This document shows positions 7,398 to 16,009 of a stretch of 59,554 nucleotides of DNA, piece by piece (the first letter of the stretch is position 1; every line of letters begins with the position of its first letter). Position numbers and translations under genes: made by a program. The DNA lies in assembly GCA_964624625.1 (NCBI GenBank), contig CAZUXW010000010.1, forward strand, positions 1-59,554, read 5' to 3'. The notes under the pieces are model-generated. The model saw only the letters and a program-made list of their open reading frames with translations, was not told where the DNA came from and ran no database searches. This DNA is from PALSA-1180 sp964624625. Lineage in GTDB: Bacteria > Oederibacteriota > Muellerivitia > Muellerivitales > Muellerivitaceae.

Positions 7398-8810
7398 TTG
7401 AAACCAGTTTTATTGATTGTGGATGACGAGGAAAGCGTCCGGGAATCCTTTCGCCTGGCCCTGCAGGATGATTACGACTTGACCTTCGCGGGGGACGCTA
7501 AAACCACCTTGAAGGTCCTCAAAAACCAGGTATTTGACCTTTGCCTGCTGGATATCATGCTTCCGGATGGATCGGGGATTGATCTATTGAAACAGATCAA
7601 GCGCCGGGACGAGACCATTGACGTCATTATGGTGACAGCCCTGACCGGCGTGGACACGGCGTTGGAAGCGATGAAACTGGGCGCTTACGACTACATCACG
7701 AAGCCCTACCGAATCGATGAATTGTACGAGCTCATCAAGCGGGTCCTGGCCAAGCGGGCTCTGGAAAAGGAAAACAGGTTTCTCCGACTGGAAATGAACA
7801 AGAAAAAGCCCATCAGCTTGATCGGCGGCAGTAAGGCCCTCCAGGAAGTCTCAAAAAAAATTTCCGGCGCAGCGACGGCCGAGCTGCCAGTCCTGATTTT
7901 GGGGGAAATGGGATCTGGCACGGACGAGGTGGCCAGGGAAATTCACACGGAAAGCGTCCGAGCCATGGGACCTTTTATCACGGTCGGTTGCGGCTCCTTT
8001 TCCAAAAGCCAGATGGAAAGGGAGTTGTTCGGGGAAGTTGGCGAGGAATCCAGGGGGGGGACGCCCCAAATCGGAAAATTGGAATTCGCGGACAAGGGCA
8101 CCCTTTTTCTGGATCAAGTGGACCGTTTACCGCTCGAAATCCAGGATAAATTACTGAAAACCCTTTTGGAGAGAAAAGTCTCGAGGCTGGGGAGCCAAGC
8201 CTTGGTCCCCCTGGACATCAGGATCATTGCCGCCAGCGAGGTGAATTTGAGCTTGGCTGTGGAGAGGGGAACCTTTCGGAAGGATTTATTTCAATTCTTG
8301 GGCTCCCTCAATCTTGTCATTCCGCCGCTCCGGGAGCGCCGGGAGGATATTCCGGAATTGATGGATTATTTTCTCAAGGTCGCCAACCAAAAAGCGAAGG
8401 TTCACGTGAAAAACATCCAAAAGGAAGCGGTTCAATTCCTGACCCAATATCTTTGGCCGGGAAATATTCGCGAACTCGAAAACAGCATCGAAATGATGGT
8501 TCTATTCGCCGGAAAAGAAACCCTCACTTTGGAGGATATTCCGCTGGATATCCTGGTCAAGCAGATCGATTTGGCAAAAACCAAGGAAGAGGCCAAGCTG
8601 TCGCTGAAGAGGGTGCGGCGTCAATTTGAGCGCCAATATATCCGCAAGGTGTTGGAGCGGACCCGCGGCAACCAAACCAGGACGGCGGCCACCTTGGGCC
8701 TCCACCGGAACACCTTGATTTGGAAAATTAAAGAATTGAATCTTGAGGATGATTATAAAAAAATCGTCAGGAAGCGCCGGGAACATGGGATCGGATTCCG
8801 CAACCTCTAA
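7398..8810 (+). CDS. NtrC-like response regulator with degenerate AAA+ domain
   Basis: A 470-residue regulator with three parts. The receiver (1-120) has the acidic pocket DD at 9-10, phospho-acceptor Asp52, Thr80 and Lys102, all intact. The AAA+ domain (about 140-385) aligns throughout with sigma-54 activators but is broken: Walker A is GEMGSGTD (169-176), with Thr for the essential Lys; Walker B reads FLDQ, with Gln240 for Glu; the GAFTGA loop that contacts sigma-54 is missing after ELFG (210-222); and the second arginine finger is Phe (DLFQFL). The Fis-type helix-turn-helix is intact (GNQTRTAATLGLHRNTLIWK, 424-443). It therefore should not hydrolyse ATP or activate sigma-54. The TTG start at 7398 is chosen because GAGG lies seven bases upstream and it gives a normal receiver N-terminus. 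It likely pairs with the next kinase. Confidence 0.9.
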   Translation: MKPVLLIVDDEESVRESFRLALQDDYDLTFAGDAKTTLKVLKNQVFDLCLLDIMLPDGSGIDLLKQIKRRDETIDVIMVTALTGVDTALEAMKLGAYDYITKPYRIDELYELIKRVLAKRALEKENRFLRLEMNKKKPISLIGGSKALQEVSKKISGAATAELPVLILGEMGSGTDEVAREIHTESVRAMGPFITVGCGSFSKSQMERELFGEVGEESRGGTPQIGKLEFADKGTLFLDQVDRLPLEIQDKLLKTLLERKVSRLGSQALVPLDIRIIAASEVNLSLAVERGTFRKDLFQFLGSLNLVIPPLRERREDIPELMDYFLKVANQKAKVHVKNIQKEAVQFLTQYLWPGNIRELENSIEMMVLFAGKETLTLEDIPLDILVKQIDLAKTKEEAKLSLKRVRRQFERQYIRKVLERTRGNQTRTAATLGLHRNTLIWKIKELNLEDDYKKIVRKRREHGIGFRNL

Positions 8811-8890
8811 CCGGATTCGCAAGTCCCCGGTCGGCGGGAGCTTTGATAAAAATCCGATGAAACGCTTAAATCAACATTGACTGGTGCCCC

Positions 8891-10003
8891 TTGAATTGGT
8901 TCTCCGCCTGCCAAAATTTCAGCCGTTGTTTTCCGGACGGCCATGGTTCCCGTTTTAAATGGAAGTCGATGGAAAATCAAATTCGAAAAACCCTGGGGGT
9001 CAGGTCGGTTGTTTTCGCCCTGCGCCGGGGGGACGACTTGATAAGGGAGAATGGCTCGCCGGCCTTTGGCCCCGGAGAAGGGGAGGCGATCCAACGGCGC
9101 TTCAATACCAGCCCCAGGCCGTGGTTTCATCCGAAGGCGGGCGGAGGGGCCTGGCTTGGAATTTGGCCAGTCCCAAATGGGAGAAACTGGACCGCTTGTT
9201 TCGCCCTGGGCTTCCCCCCGAAAGGCGGTGGATTGAACAGGGAGGAGAACCATTTCATGAAATGGGCCGTGGAACGGGCGGGGCTTTACTTGGAAAACAT
9301 CTCGCTCTGGAAGCGCCTGGAGGTTGTCGATCGAAAATCATTGGCCGGGTTCATGTCCCTGGCGATGGCCCACGAGATCCGGAATCCCCTTACCGCGATG
9401 GGGACTTTGGTCCAACTGCTTCCCCGAAAAAAGAACGATTCGATGTTTTTGGAAGAATTTCAAAAAGTGATGATTCGGGAAATATCCCATTTGACCCATT
9501 TGACCGAAGCCTACTTAAATTACTCCCATCCCTCCCAGGGCAAAAATAAACAGGTCGACTTGAGGGATGTGGTGAACCAGGTGGTTCAATTCTTGAAGCC
9601 TCATTTTGAACTGAAAAAAAGCCGGTTGACCGTCCGGAATCCCGAGGGACTTTTTTTGAGCGGGGATGGCCACCAAATCCAAAGCCTGGTCATGAATTTA
9701 TTACTCAACGCCTTTCAAGCCGCGGGACCGGGCGGGTTGGTCCAAATATCCTCGCGTTTGTCGCGTAAATCAGGGAAAAAGTGGGTTGAGTTGGAAATTG
9801 GGGATTCGGGCCCTGGTATTCCGAAACAAAACCTGGAAAAAATCTTTAACCCCTTTTTTTCAACTAAAGACGAGGGAACCGGGCTGGGGTTGGCTATTTG
9901 CCGTAGGATTATCCAGGAACATCTTGGGAATTTAACCATTAAGACCCATCCCCGCAAAGGCACCCAATTCCTGGTTAGGATGCCCTTTACACAAAAATCA
10001 TGA
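8891..10003 (+). CDS. Sensor histidine kinase (GAF-like sensor, HisKA, HATPase)
   Basis: A 370-residue kinase without clear membrane helices, so probably cytoplasmic. Residues 25-135 resemble a GAF-type sensor. The dimerisation/phospho-acceptor region has the H box MAHEIRNPLTAM with His161. The catalytic ATPase domain shows the N box (MNLLLNAFQAA), G1 (DSGPGIP), F box (FNPFFSTKDEGTG) and G2 (GLGLAIC), all intact. It should autophosphorylate and pass phosphate to the receiver encoded 80 bases upstream and perhaps to the atypical REC protein 71 bases downstream. The TTG start lacks a clear ribosome site; a later ATG at residue 27 is possible. A short GC-rich hairpin with a T-tract follows at 10014-10031. 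Confidence 0.92.
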   Translation: MNWFSACQNFSRCFPDGHGSRFKWKSMENQIRKTLGVRSVVFALRRGDDLIRENGSPAFGPGEGEAIQRRFNTSPRPWFHPKAGGGAWLGIWPVPNGRNWTACFALGFPPKGGGLNREENHFMKWAVERAGLYLENISLWKRLEVVDRKSLAGFMSLAMAHEIRNPLTAMGTLVQLLPRKKNDSMFLEEFQKVMIREISHLTHLTEAYLNYSHPSQGKNKQVDLRDVVNQVVQFLKPHFELKKSRLTVRNPEGLFLSGDGHQIQSLVMNLLLNAFQAAGPGGLVQISSRLSRKSGKKWVELEIGDSGPGIPKQNLEKIFNPFFSTKDEGTGLGLAICRRIIQEHLGNLTIKTHPRKGTQFLVRMPFTQKS

Positions 10004-10013
10004 AAAAGATGAT

Positions 10014-10031
10014 GCCCCCCATGGGGCTTTT
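10014..10031 (+). terminator. Intrinsic terminator after the histidine kinase
   Basis: GCCCC (10014-10018) pairs with GGGGC (10023-10027) around a four-base loop, followed by TTTT. It is short, so read-through into the REC-Fis gene is plausible. Confidence 0.55.
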
Positions 10032-10074
10032 CTGCTATTTTACCTAAGTTAAAGCGGCAACGAGGGAGGGTCCG

Positions 10075-10659
10075 GTGATTCAAAATAACGCTCAAATTCT
10101 TGTCCTGGAGGATGACGGTTATTTTAGGGATATATTGACCGGCCTTTGCTCCGAAATGGCCAAAACGACCGCAGTAGCCGACCTTGAGTCCGCCTTAGGG
10201 ATGTTAACCCATCAATCATTCCAGCTGTTATTGCTGGATTGGCATCTGATTCAGCGGAATCCCGCCTCCCTTTATTCAACGATTGAGAACTTCCAACCCA
10301 ACGCCGTTCAAATGGCCCTTTTTACGGTGCCTGATTTGCCTAATGTGATTACGGCGATGAAATCAGGTGTAATTGATGTCCTGTGGGCCGCGCTGGATCG
10401 GGAAAGTTTGGCCGAAAGAATCAGGAACGTTCTACTCCAGGATAAACCTGTTCCAATTGCCCATGCCTTTGTATCCCGTTTGGCCGAATCCCTCACGGAA
10501 AAGGCGATGGCTCAAAAAACCTCTTTGTTTCAGGCCAGAAAAGAATTTTCAAAGACCTTTTTACAACAGGTTTTAAGCCAACAAAAATTACGTCGTACCC
10601 AATTGGCCAGTTTAATGAGTGTCAGTCCAAGGACCTTGCATCGACATTTATCCAGTTAA
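10075..10659 (+). CDS. Atypical REC domain-Fis helix-turn-helix protein
   Basis: 194 residues. The first about 120 read as a receiver: acidic pair in LVLEDD, phospho-acceptor Asp in LLLLDWHL, and FTVPD at the switch Thr position. The conserved Lys of the usual xTKP motif is missing (VLWAALDRE), so phosphorylation-induced switching should be impaired. The C-terminal 45 residues form a Fis-like helix-turn-helix (RRTQLASLMSVSPRTLHRHL). The architecture is like the PrrA/ActR REC-Fis regulators but with a pseudo-receiver. The GTG start at 10075 has GAGGGAGGG upstream. It follows the NtrC-like regulator and kinase on the same strand, suggesting a three-component cassette. Target genes are unknown; HU follows under its own promoter. 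Confidence 0.82.
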   Translation: MIQNNAQILVLEDDGYFRDILTGLCSEMAKTTAVADLESALGMLTHQSFQLLLLDWHLIQRNPASLYSTIENFQPNAVQMALFTVPDLPNVITAMKSGVIDVLWAALDRESLAERIRNVLLQDKPVPIAHAFVSRLAESLTEKAMAQKTSLFQARKEFSKTFLQQVLSQQKLRRTQLASLMSVSPRTLHRHLSS

Positions 10660-10766
10660 AAGCCAATAAAACGCATTCTTCCTAAAAAAACGCTCTTAAA
10701 TACCCCCTGAAACAAAGGGAATTTTGGGATAATCCCTCAAAAACCCTTAAAAAACACTAAAAATCC

Positions 10767-10795
10767 TTGCCATAGACCCCCCATTCCTGTATAAA
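10767..10795 (+). promoter_or_regulatory. Sigma-70 promoter of HU gene
   Basis: TTGCCA (10767-10772), a 17-base spacer, then TATAAA (10790-10795). Transcription should start near 10802, giving a leader of roughly 25 bases that carries AGGAGG at 10816-10821 before the TTG start. Confidence 0.7.
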
Positions 10796-10827
10796 TGGGC
10801 CGGATTCCAATATCCAGGAGGTGGACG

Positions 10828-11103
10828 TTGACCAAGAGCGAACTGTTGGGGACTTTAGCTGAACAAACAGGCTTGAAGAAAAAAGATGTGGACAATGTTA
10901 TGCAAGCCCTGCGCAGCACGATTTACAAGACTTTGAAGAAGGAATACAAAATCAAGCTGGACGGCCTCGGCGTGTTTCAGTTGAAAGACCGCAAAGCCCG
11001 TGTGGCGCGCAATCCTCGGACCGGTGAAATGGTTAATGTCCCGGCCAAGAAAGTCGTGAAGTTCCGCGTTTTGAAAGATTTGAAAGAAGCCGTTCTTTCG
11101 TAA
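10828..11103 (+). CDS. HU-family nucleoid DNA-binding protein
   Basis: A 91-residue histone-like protein that bends and compacts DNA as a dimer. It contains the two-helix base (KSELLGTLAEQTGLKKKDVD) and the DNA-wrapping arm with ARNPRTGEMVNVPA, where the conserved RNPxTG and its Pro intercalate in the minor groove. It ends in the usual VKFRVLKDLKEAV strand-helix. The TTG at 10828 is the start because AGGAGG lies six bases upstream and the protein then has the canonical length; the longer in-frame form would begin inside the -10 promoter box. It is monocistronic, with a near-consensus promoter and a strong terminator, consistent with high expression. Whether it is HU or an IHF-type subunit cannot be told. 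Confidence 0.95.
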   Translation: MTKSELLGTLAEQTGLKKKDVDNVMQALRSTIYKTLKKEYKIKLDGLGVFQLKDRKARVARNPRTGEMVNVPAKKVVKFRVLKDLKEAVLS

Positions 11104-11127
11104 AAATCTTTATCTAAAAGACACCCA

Positions 11128-11163
11128 AAGCGTCCTGTTTCCAAAAACAGGGCGCTTTTTTGT
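11128..11163 (+). terminator. Strong intrinsic terminator of HU gene
   Basis: A 13-base-pair stem (11128-11140 with 11145-11157, one G-U pair) closes a CCAA loop and is followed by a run of T. Confidence 0.85.
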
Positions 11164-11186
11164 TGGTAAGACGACAGTAGTATAAA

Positions 11187-13451
11187 ATGAAGGCCAATCC
11201 CGTATCGGAGAAAGCCTTGCCCCCCAAATCCCCCGCCACCCTTAAATTCGGATCCAATCCCTGGTTTTTTGGGTGTATGGCCGCTTGGGTTTCCTTTGTT
11301 TTCACTTTATTTTTTTTCAAGCTTTACGGTAGCTGGCCTCATTTTTTCCCCGCTATTCCTTCCGCCGCCGCTCCCTTCACCCCGCACCTAACGAGTATTG
11401 GCCAAAGGCTTCTCGTTTGGAAGGAGTCCTTTTTAGCCTTCTCGACCGGTATTTTGGTCATGGGGATTTTCCAGACCCTGGGCAAAAGGCTGTTTCGCTG
11501 GCTTTCGTTGGAAGCCCCCCAGCCGGTTCGTTTTTGCCTGGAAATTGGTTTCGGCGTTTTTCTTTTAAATCTTCTTTGGATGGGGCTGGGCCTGGTGCGC
11601 TTATGGGTGGAACCCCTGTGGCTCGCGGGGTTCGTTTTTTTGACCCTTTTGTTCTTAAGGGACGTTTTAAAACTGCCGGACCAGGATTTTTCCGTTGTTT
11701 GGCCTCAAGGTATCCCGATTTGGTTCTGGTTGGTCTCCATCTTTTATATGGGATTCCTCCTGCTTCACAGCCTCCTTCCCGAGACCTTTTATGATTCCTT
11801 GAATTACTTTTTGGGGATGCCGTCTTTTTGGGTTTGGAATCACGGCATTTGCGATTACCCCACCCACTTGTTATCCGGTTATTTCCACGGCGGTTCCTTA
11901 TTTTTTATGAACGGCTTTACCATCGCGGGAACGGAGGGGGCGAAGGTCTTGGCCGCTTTCGTTCTGTTTTGGACCGCCCTTTTTTGTAATGGCTGGGGCA
12001 AGGAATTGGCTGGTTCCAAGGCGGGAGCGGCGGCGGCCGTCGCGGTCCTTACTTTTCCCCTCTTATACCTGAACTCCTGGGCGGTCCGGGTGGACGGGCT
12101 CCTCACCTTTGACCTGCTTCTGTTCTTTTATTCGGTGGAGAAGGGAGTTTCGGAAAAGAAACGGAACTGGATCGTCGCGGCTGGAATTTTCGCCGGAGTG
12201 GCGCTTACCATCAAGCCCACGGCGGTGGTTGGGATCGGTGCGGCGTTAGCGGCCCTTTTGTGGCGGGACGGAAGGTCGGTTCTTCAAAGAAAGGGTTGGA
12301 TGGTATTTTCAGCAATCCTCTTTTTGGAGGTGGGACCTTGGCTTCTTAAGAATGCCTGCTTCACTGGCAATGCTTTTTTCCCCTACGCTGTTTCCTGGAT
12401 GGGCGGCCGCCAGTTTCCAGCCTGGAGCCAGGCGAGGCTCCTCCATGAGAATCAGCAGTTCCTCCCGATAGATCACGGAATTCTATCTCTCTTAAATCTG
12501 CCATGGCGCTTAACCATTCCGGGGGCGGGCGACGACCAGTTTATCGGACCCCTGCTGCTTGCCTTCTTGCCGCTTTTTTTCCTTTTGCGGTTTCAAAATC
12601 CAACCTTGAGGTTCCTGGGAAGAACCCTTCTTTTATCCTTCGCTTTTGGGTTGACCCTGTCCCACATGCTCCGATTTTCGATGCCGGCTTTTGTCCTGGC
12701 CTTCACGGTTCTTTCGGTTGGCCTGGAATCTCTCGTGCCGGGGCGATGGAAATCGCTTTGGGCCGGCGCAGTGGTAGCCAGCGCTTTTTTTTGTTTTGGC
12801 CAATACCTCTCCGTGAGCGCCGCCCAATTTGACGGTTGGGGGATTTGGAGCGGAAGGGAAACGCGTCAAGAATATCTGGCCCGGAAAATGGCGTCCGGTT
12901 ACATGAATAAATTGGTGGAAAGTTTGCCGAAAGAGGCCAGGCTCCTATCGGTCGGCGATGCCAGGGTTCTTTACTATGGAAGGCCTGTTTATGCCAATTC
13001 GGTTTTTGACGAACCGTTTTTCGCCGCCGCTGCGCGTAATGAAAAAGATTCCGGGGGGATCCTGAGGAGGCTCCGGGAGTTGGGAATCACCCACGTTGTG
13101 TTTGAAAAGGAGCTCGGACCCCTCCATTCAAGGGAATATCACCAGTATGTTTTGACCGCGGAGGAATGGGAAAAACTATCCGGCTTTGTCCAGGCCGGAT
13201 TGGAGCCGGTCTCGGTCAATGGTCCTTTGGGCCTATACCGGGTAAGAGAAAAATTAAGCCCGAATGGACCGAGACCGCCGAATCCATTCTTGTTTTATCC
13301 GCCCCAAGCCTTGAATTTTATGAATGACATGGCGAATAAGAACTATCCGGAAGCGGGAATGGAATTGAAGCGGCTAAAGTCCTTTTTTCCAGGGGAAGAT
13401 TATTGGATGAAAAGGGGCGAAGAACTCGAGGCGATCGAAAAATCAAAATAG
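11187..13451 (+). CDS. Large polytopic membrane protein, GT-C glycosyltransferase-like
   Basis: 754 residues with about a dozen hydrophobic helices, followed by a roughly 200-residue soluble C-terminal domain. The layout and motifs such as ETFYDSLNYFLGMP in the first large loop and RVDGLLTFDLLLFFY resemble lipid-linked-sugar-dependent GT-C enzymes (PMT/ArnT group), with acidic residues in the first exoplasmic loop as likely catalytic positions. Such enzymes transfer sugars from polyprenyl phosphate on the outer face of the inner membrane. No diagnostic GT39 motif is as clear as in the gene at 46407, so a non-enzymatic transporter role cannot be excluded. TATAAA directly abuts ATG 11187, so transcription from it would begin inside the frame; a TTG at 11217 with GGAG upstream is an alternative start. 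Confidence 0.65.
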   Translation: MKANPVSEKALPPKSPATLKFGSNPWFFGCMAAWVSFVFTLFFFKLYGSWPHFFPAIPSAAAPFTPHLTSIGQRLLVWKESFLAFSTGILVMGIFQTLGKRLFRWLSLEAPQPVRFCLEIGFGVFLLNLLWMGLGLVRLWVEPLWLAGFVFLTLLFLRDVLKLPDQDFSVVWPQGIPIWFWLVSIFYMGFLLLHSLLPETFYDSLNYFLGMPSFWVWNHGICDYPTHLLSGYFHGGSLFFMNGFTIAGTEGAKVLAAFVLFWTALFCNGWGKELAGSKAGAAAAVAVLTFPLLYLNSWAVRVDGLLTFDLLLFFYSVEKGVSEKKRNWIVAAGIFAGVALTIKPTAVVGIGAALAALLWRDGRSVLQRKGWMVFSAILFLEVGPWLLKNACFTGNAFFPYAVSWMGGRQFPAWSQARLLHENQQFLPIDHGILSLLNLPWRLTIPGAGDDQFIGPLLLAFLPLFFLLRFQNPTLRFLGRTLLLSFAFGLTLSHMLRFSMPAFVLAFTVLSVGLESLVPGRWKSLWAGAVVASAFFCFGQYLSVSAAQFDGWGIWSGRETRQEYLARKMASGYMNKLVESLPKEARLLSVGDARVLYYGRPVYANSVFDEPFFAAAARNEKDSGGILRRLRELGITHVVFEKELGPLHSREYHQYVLTAEEWEKLSGFVQAGLEPVSVNGPLGLYRVREKLSPNGPRPPNPFLFYPPQALNFMNDMANKNYPEAGMELKRLKSFFPGEDYWMKRGEELEAIEKSK

Positions 13452-13575
13452 TTACATCCCAATGGGTGATGGATGCGGCGGTTATGTTTTACCGGATTTT
13501 TGCCGGTTGGGTTGGAGGGTTCGTCTATTGCCTTCATGTTTATTTGCGGTATTCCGCCTGCCTAGCCCCTTTGCC

Positions 13576-13604
13576 TTGCCGGGGCCTGTTTTGAATGTTA
13601 GATT
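13576..13604 (+). promoter_or_regulatory. Candidate sigma-70 promoter of rel
   Basis: TTGCCG (13576-13581), a 17-base spacer and TAGATT (13599-13604) lie about 90 bases before the rel start codon. The rest of the 240-base gap shows no convincing gene. Confidence 0.35.
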
Positions 13605-13692
13605 ATGAGGGAAGGTCTTGTTTCCTACGGGGGGCGGGACTTATGGCGCGTGAGGTATCGCGGCAGCTGCCTTTCCGCCGGCAAGGTTCAAC

Positions 13693-15897
13693 ATGAGCAT
13701 CCAGACCTTAATCGATAAATCCACGTCCTCGTCCCTCGGCCTTTCACCGTCCGAAAGCTCCCTCGACCGCCCCCTCATCCAAAAAGCCTATGAATTCGCC
13801 AAAAAGGCCCATCAGGGCCAGCAGCGCCTTTCGGGGGAGGAATATTTAACCCATTTGGTCGGCGTGGCCGAGATTCTGGCAGAGCTTCATATGGATTCGG
13901 TCACCATCGCGGCCGGACTCCTCCACGACATCCTGGAGGACACCAAGGTCACCTTTGACGAGCTCAAGGCCGAGTTTGGGGAGGAAGTGGCAGGATTAGT
14001 CGAGGGCGTTACCAAGATTTCCACCCGCAAGTTCCAGGACGCGGCCCTGGTCCACGCCGAAAGCACCCGCAAAATGCTGGTGGCCATGGCCAAGGACGTC
14101 CGGGTCATCCTGATCAAACTGGCGGACCGGACCCACAACATGCGGACGCTCGATTTCCTGCCGCCGGACCGGCGCCAAAAAATGGCGAAGGAAACCTTGG
14201 ACCTTTACGCGCCCCTGGCCCACCGGCTGGGGATCGCCAAGATCAAAAGCGAATTGGAGGACCTCTGCTTCCGCTACCTCCAGCCGAAGGAATATTACGA
14301 CCTGGTCGAGAAGATCGCCATGAAAAAGGCGGAGCGGGAAAAACTGCTGGAAAACGTCATCCGGATCATGGAAACCAAGATGAAGGAATCCGGCATCAGC
14401 GCCAAAGTGGAAGGCCGTTCGAAGCACTTCACCAGCATCTATAACAAGATGGTGGTCCAGCAAAAAACCTTTGACGAGATTTTCGACCTGATGGCCATCC
14501 GGGTTTTAACCACCACGGTGAAAGAGTGCTACGAGGTGTTGGGCATGGTCCACACCATTTGGAAGCCCCTTCCGGGCCGGTTCAAGGATTACGTGGCCAT
14601 GCCCAAAAACAACATGTACCAGAGCCTGCATACCACCGTGATGGGACCCGAGGGCCAGCCGGTGGAAATCCAAATAAGAACCTACGAAATGCACCGCACG
14701 GCGGAGGAAGGGATCGCGGCCCACTGGATTTACAAGGAGGGCAGGGCCGCGGAGAAGGAAGACCAAAAATTCGCCTGGATGCGCCAGCTCTTGGACCTCC
14801 AGCAGGACATCAAGGACACCACCGAGTTCGCCGAGGCCATGAAGGTGGACCTGTTCGACGATGAGGTCTTCGTCTTTACCCCCACCGGCGAAGTCAAGGA
14901 ACTGCCCCGGGGCGCCACCGCCCTGGATTTCGCCTATGCCGTCCACACGGATGTGGGAACCCATACGATGGGAGTGAAGGTGAACGGCCAGATGGTGCCG
15001 CTGAGGTCCACCCTTAAGAACGGGGACATTGTGGAAGTCCTGACCCAATCCTCCCGGGTGCCAAGCCGGGATTGGCTCAAGATCGTGGTGACCAGCCGGG
15101 CCAAAAACAAGATCCGCCACTGGTTCCGGACCCATCTTTCCGCGGACGAGGTGGATAAGGGCAAGCATATGCTGGAAAAGGAAGCCCCCCGCCTGGGCAT
15201 TGATTTCAACGCGGCCCTCAAATCCGGGACCCTGGAGGGGCTGGCCGAATCCTTCGGCTGCCATAACTTGAACGAGTTGCTGGCCAACACGGGCCATGGG
15301 GAAATTTCCGCGAAACAGGTTCTAAATAAATTGCTGGCCAAGCTTCATCCCGAGGACCACGGGCCGAAGGGGGATAAGCATCCGGATGAAAAGGCCGCCG
15401 AACCCAAGCCTTCCAAAAGCGTTCCTGTTACGGCGCCGGGAAGCCCCGGCAAGGGCGTTTCCATCGGGGGACAAAAGGATTTTCTCATCCGCTTCGCCCG
15501 TTGCTGCACGCCGGTACCGGGCGATCCCATTGTCGGCTATGTCACCCGCGGCAGGGGCATATCCGTCCACCGAACGGATTGCCCGAATACACTGCAATTG
15601 CCGGAGGGGGAAAGCCGGACGATTCCCGTTTCCTGGGAAGGGAACGGGGGCCAGGTCTACGAGGTCGCGGTGGAAGTGAAAGCCAAAGACCGGGGCAAGC
15701 TTCTGGCGGATATGCTCCTGGCCATATCCGAGGAAGGCGTCCTGATCAACGAAGCCAGCGCCAAGGCCCAGGACGGCGGTTGGGCCCAAGGCTATTTTGT
15801 CATCGGCATTTCCCAAGCGGACCAGCTGGAAAAGGTGCTCAAAAAGCTGGGGCGGGTCCAGGGAGTGGTGAGCGCCAGGAGGATTGAGCCGCGATAA
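13693..15897 (+). CDS. rel: Bifunctional (p)ppGpp synthetase/hydrolase
   Basis: A 734-residue long RSH enzyme that makes and degrades the alarmone (p)ppGpp. The hydrolase HD domain is intact: His54, the HD pair at 78-79 in LLHDILEDT, and LADRTHNMRTL. The synthetase domain has YQSLHTTV and EIQIRTYEMH, so both activities are predicted. The TGS domain follows (DDEVFVFTPTGEVKELPRGA), then a linker, the conserved-cysteine region (FARCCTPVPGDPIVGY) and a C-terminal ACT domain. The length and order match Rel/SpoT of most bacteria. ATG at 13693 has AAGG seven bases upstream. ridA follows, and guaB/guaA lie within 7 kb, so GTP synthesis and its alarmone controller are neighbours. Confidence 0.97.
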   Translation: MSIQTLIDKSTSSSLGLSPSESSLDRPLIQKAYEFAKKAHQGQQRLSGEEYLTHLVGVAEILAELHMDSVTIAAGLLHDILEDTKVTFDELKAEFGEEVAGLVEGVTKISTRKFQDAALVHAESTRKMLVAMAKDVRVILIKLADRTHNMRTLDFLPPDRRQKMAKETLDLYAPLAHRLGIAKIKSELEDLCFRYLQPKEYYDLVEKIAMKKAEREKLLENVIRIMETKMKESGISAKVEGRSKHFTSIYNKMVVQQKTFDEIFDLMAIRVLTTTVKECYEVLGMVHTIWKPLPGRFKDYVAMPKNNMYQSLHTTVMGPEGQPVEIQIRTYEMHRTAEEGIAAHWIYKEGRAAEKEDQKFAWMRQLLDLQQDIKDTTEFAEAMKVDLFDDEVFVFTPTGEVKELPRGATALDFAYAVHTDVGTHTMGVKVNGQMVPLRSTLKNGDIVEVLTQSSRVPSRDWLKIVVTSRAKNKIRHWFRTHLSADEVDKGKHMLEKEAPRLGIDFNAALKSGTLEGLAESFGCHNLNELLANTGHGEISAKQVLNKLLAKLHPEDHGPKGDKHPDEKAAEPKPSKSVPVTAPGSPGKGVSIGGQKDFLIRFARCCTPVPGDPIVGYVTRGRGISVHRTDCPNTLQLPEGESRTIPVSWEGNGGQVYEVAVEVKAKDRGKLLADMLLAISEEGVLINEASAKAQDGGWAQGYFVIGISQADQLEKVLKKLGRVQGVVSARRIEPR

Positions 15898-15902
15898 ATG
15901 CG

Positions 15903-15977
15903 ATTAGTAATGAGGAATAAGGAATTTGGAATTAAAATGTGCGTCATTCCCAACTTCTGGATATTCATTCCTAATTT
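15903..15977. repeat. Intergenic palindrome, AGGAATTNGGAATT family
   Basis: The left arm (ATTAGTAATGAGGAATAAGG...) and right arm (...GGATATTCATTCCTAAT) are imperfect complements about 75 bases end to end. Each arm is made of 7-8 base quasi-repeats of the type GGAATT/GGAATA. Confidence 0.55.
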
Positions 15978-16009
15978 GGGGAGGAGCCGCGGATGGGGGA
16001 AGGGAATTT

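Noticed and set aside
7398..8810. Plain annotation as a sigma-54-dependent activator
   Set aside because: Walker A Lys, Walker B Glu and GAFTGA are all missing.
13464..13594. Short frame (about 41 codons) after the GT-C-like gene
   Set aside because: No ribosome site and low-complexity hydrophobic composition; overlaps an otherwise non-coding gap with a rel promoter.
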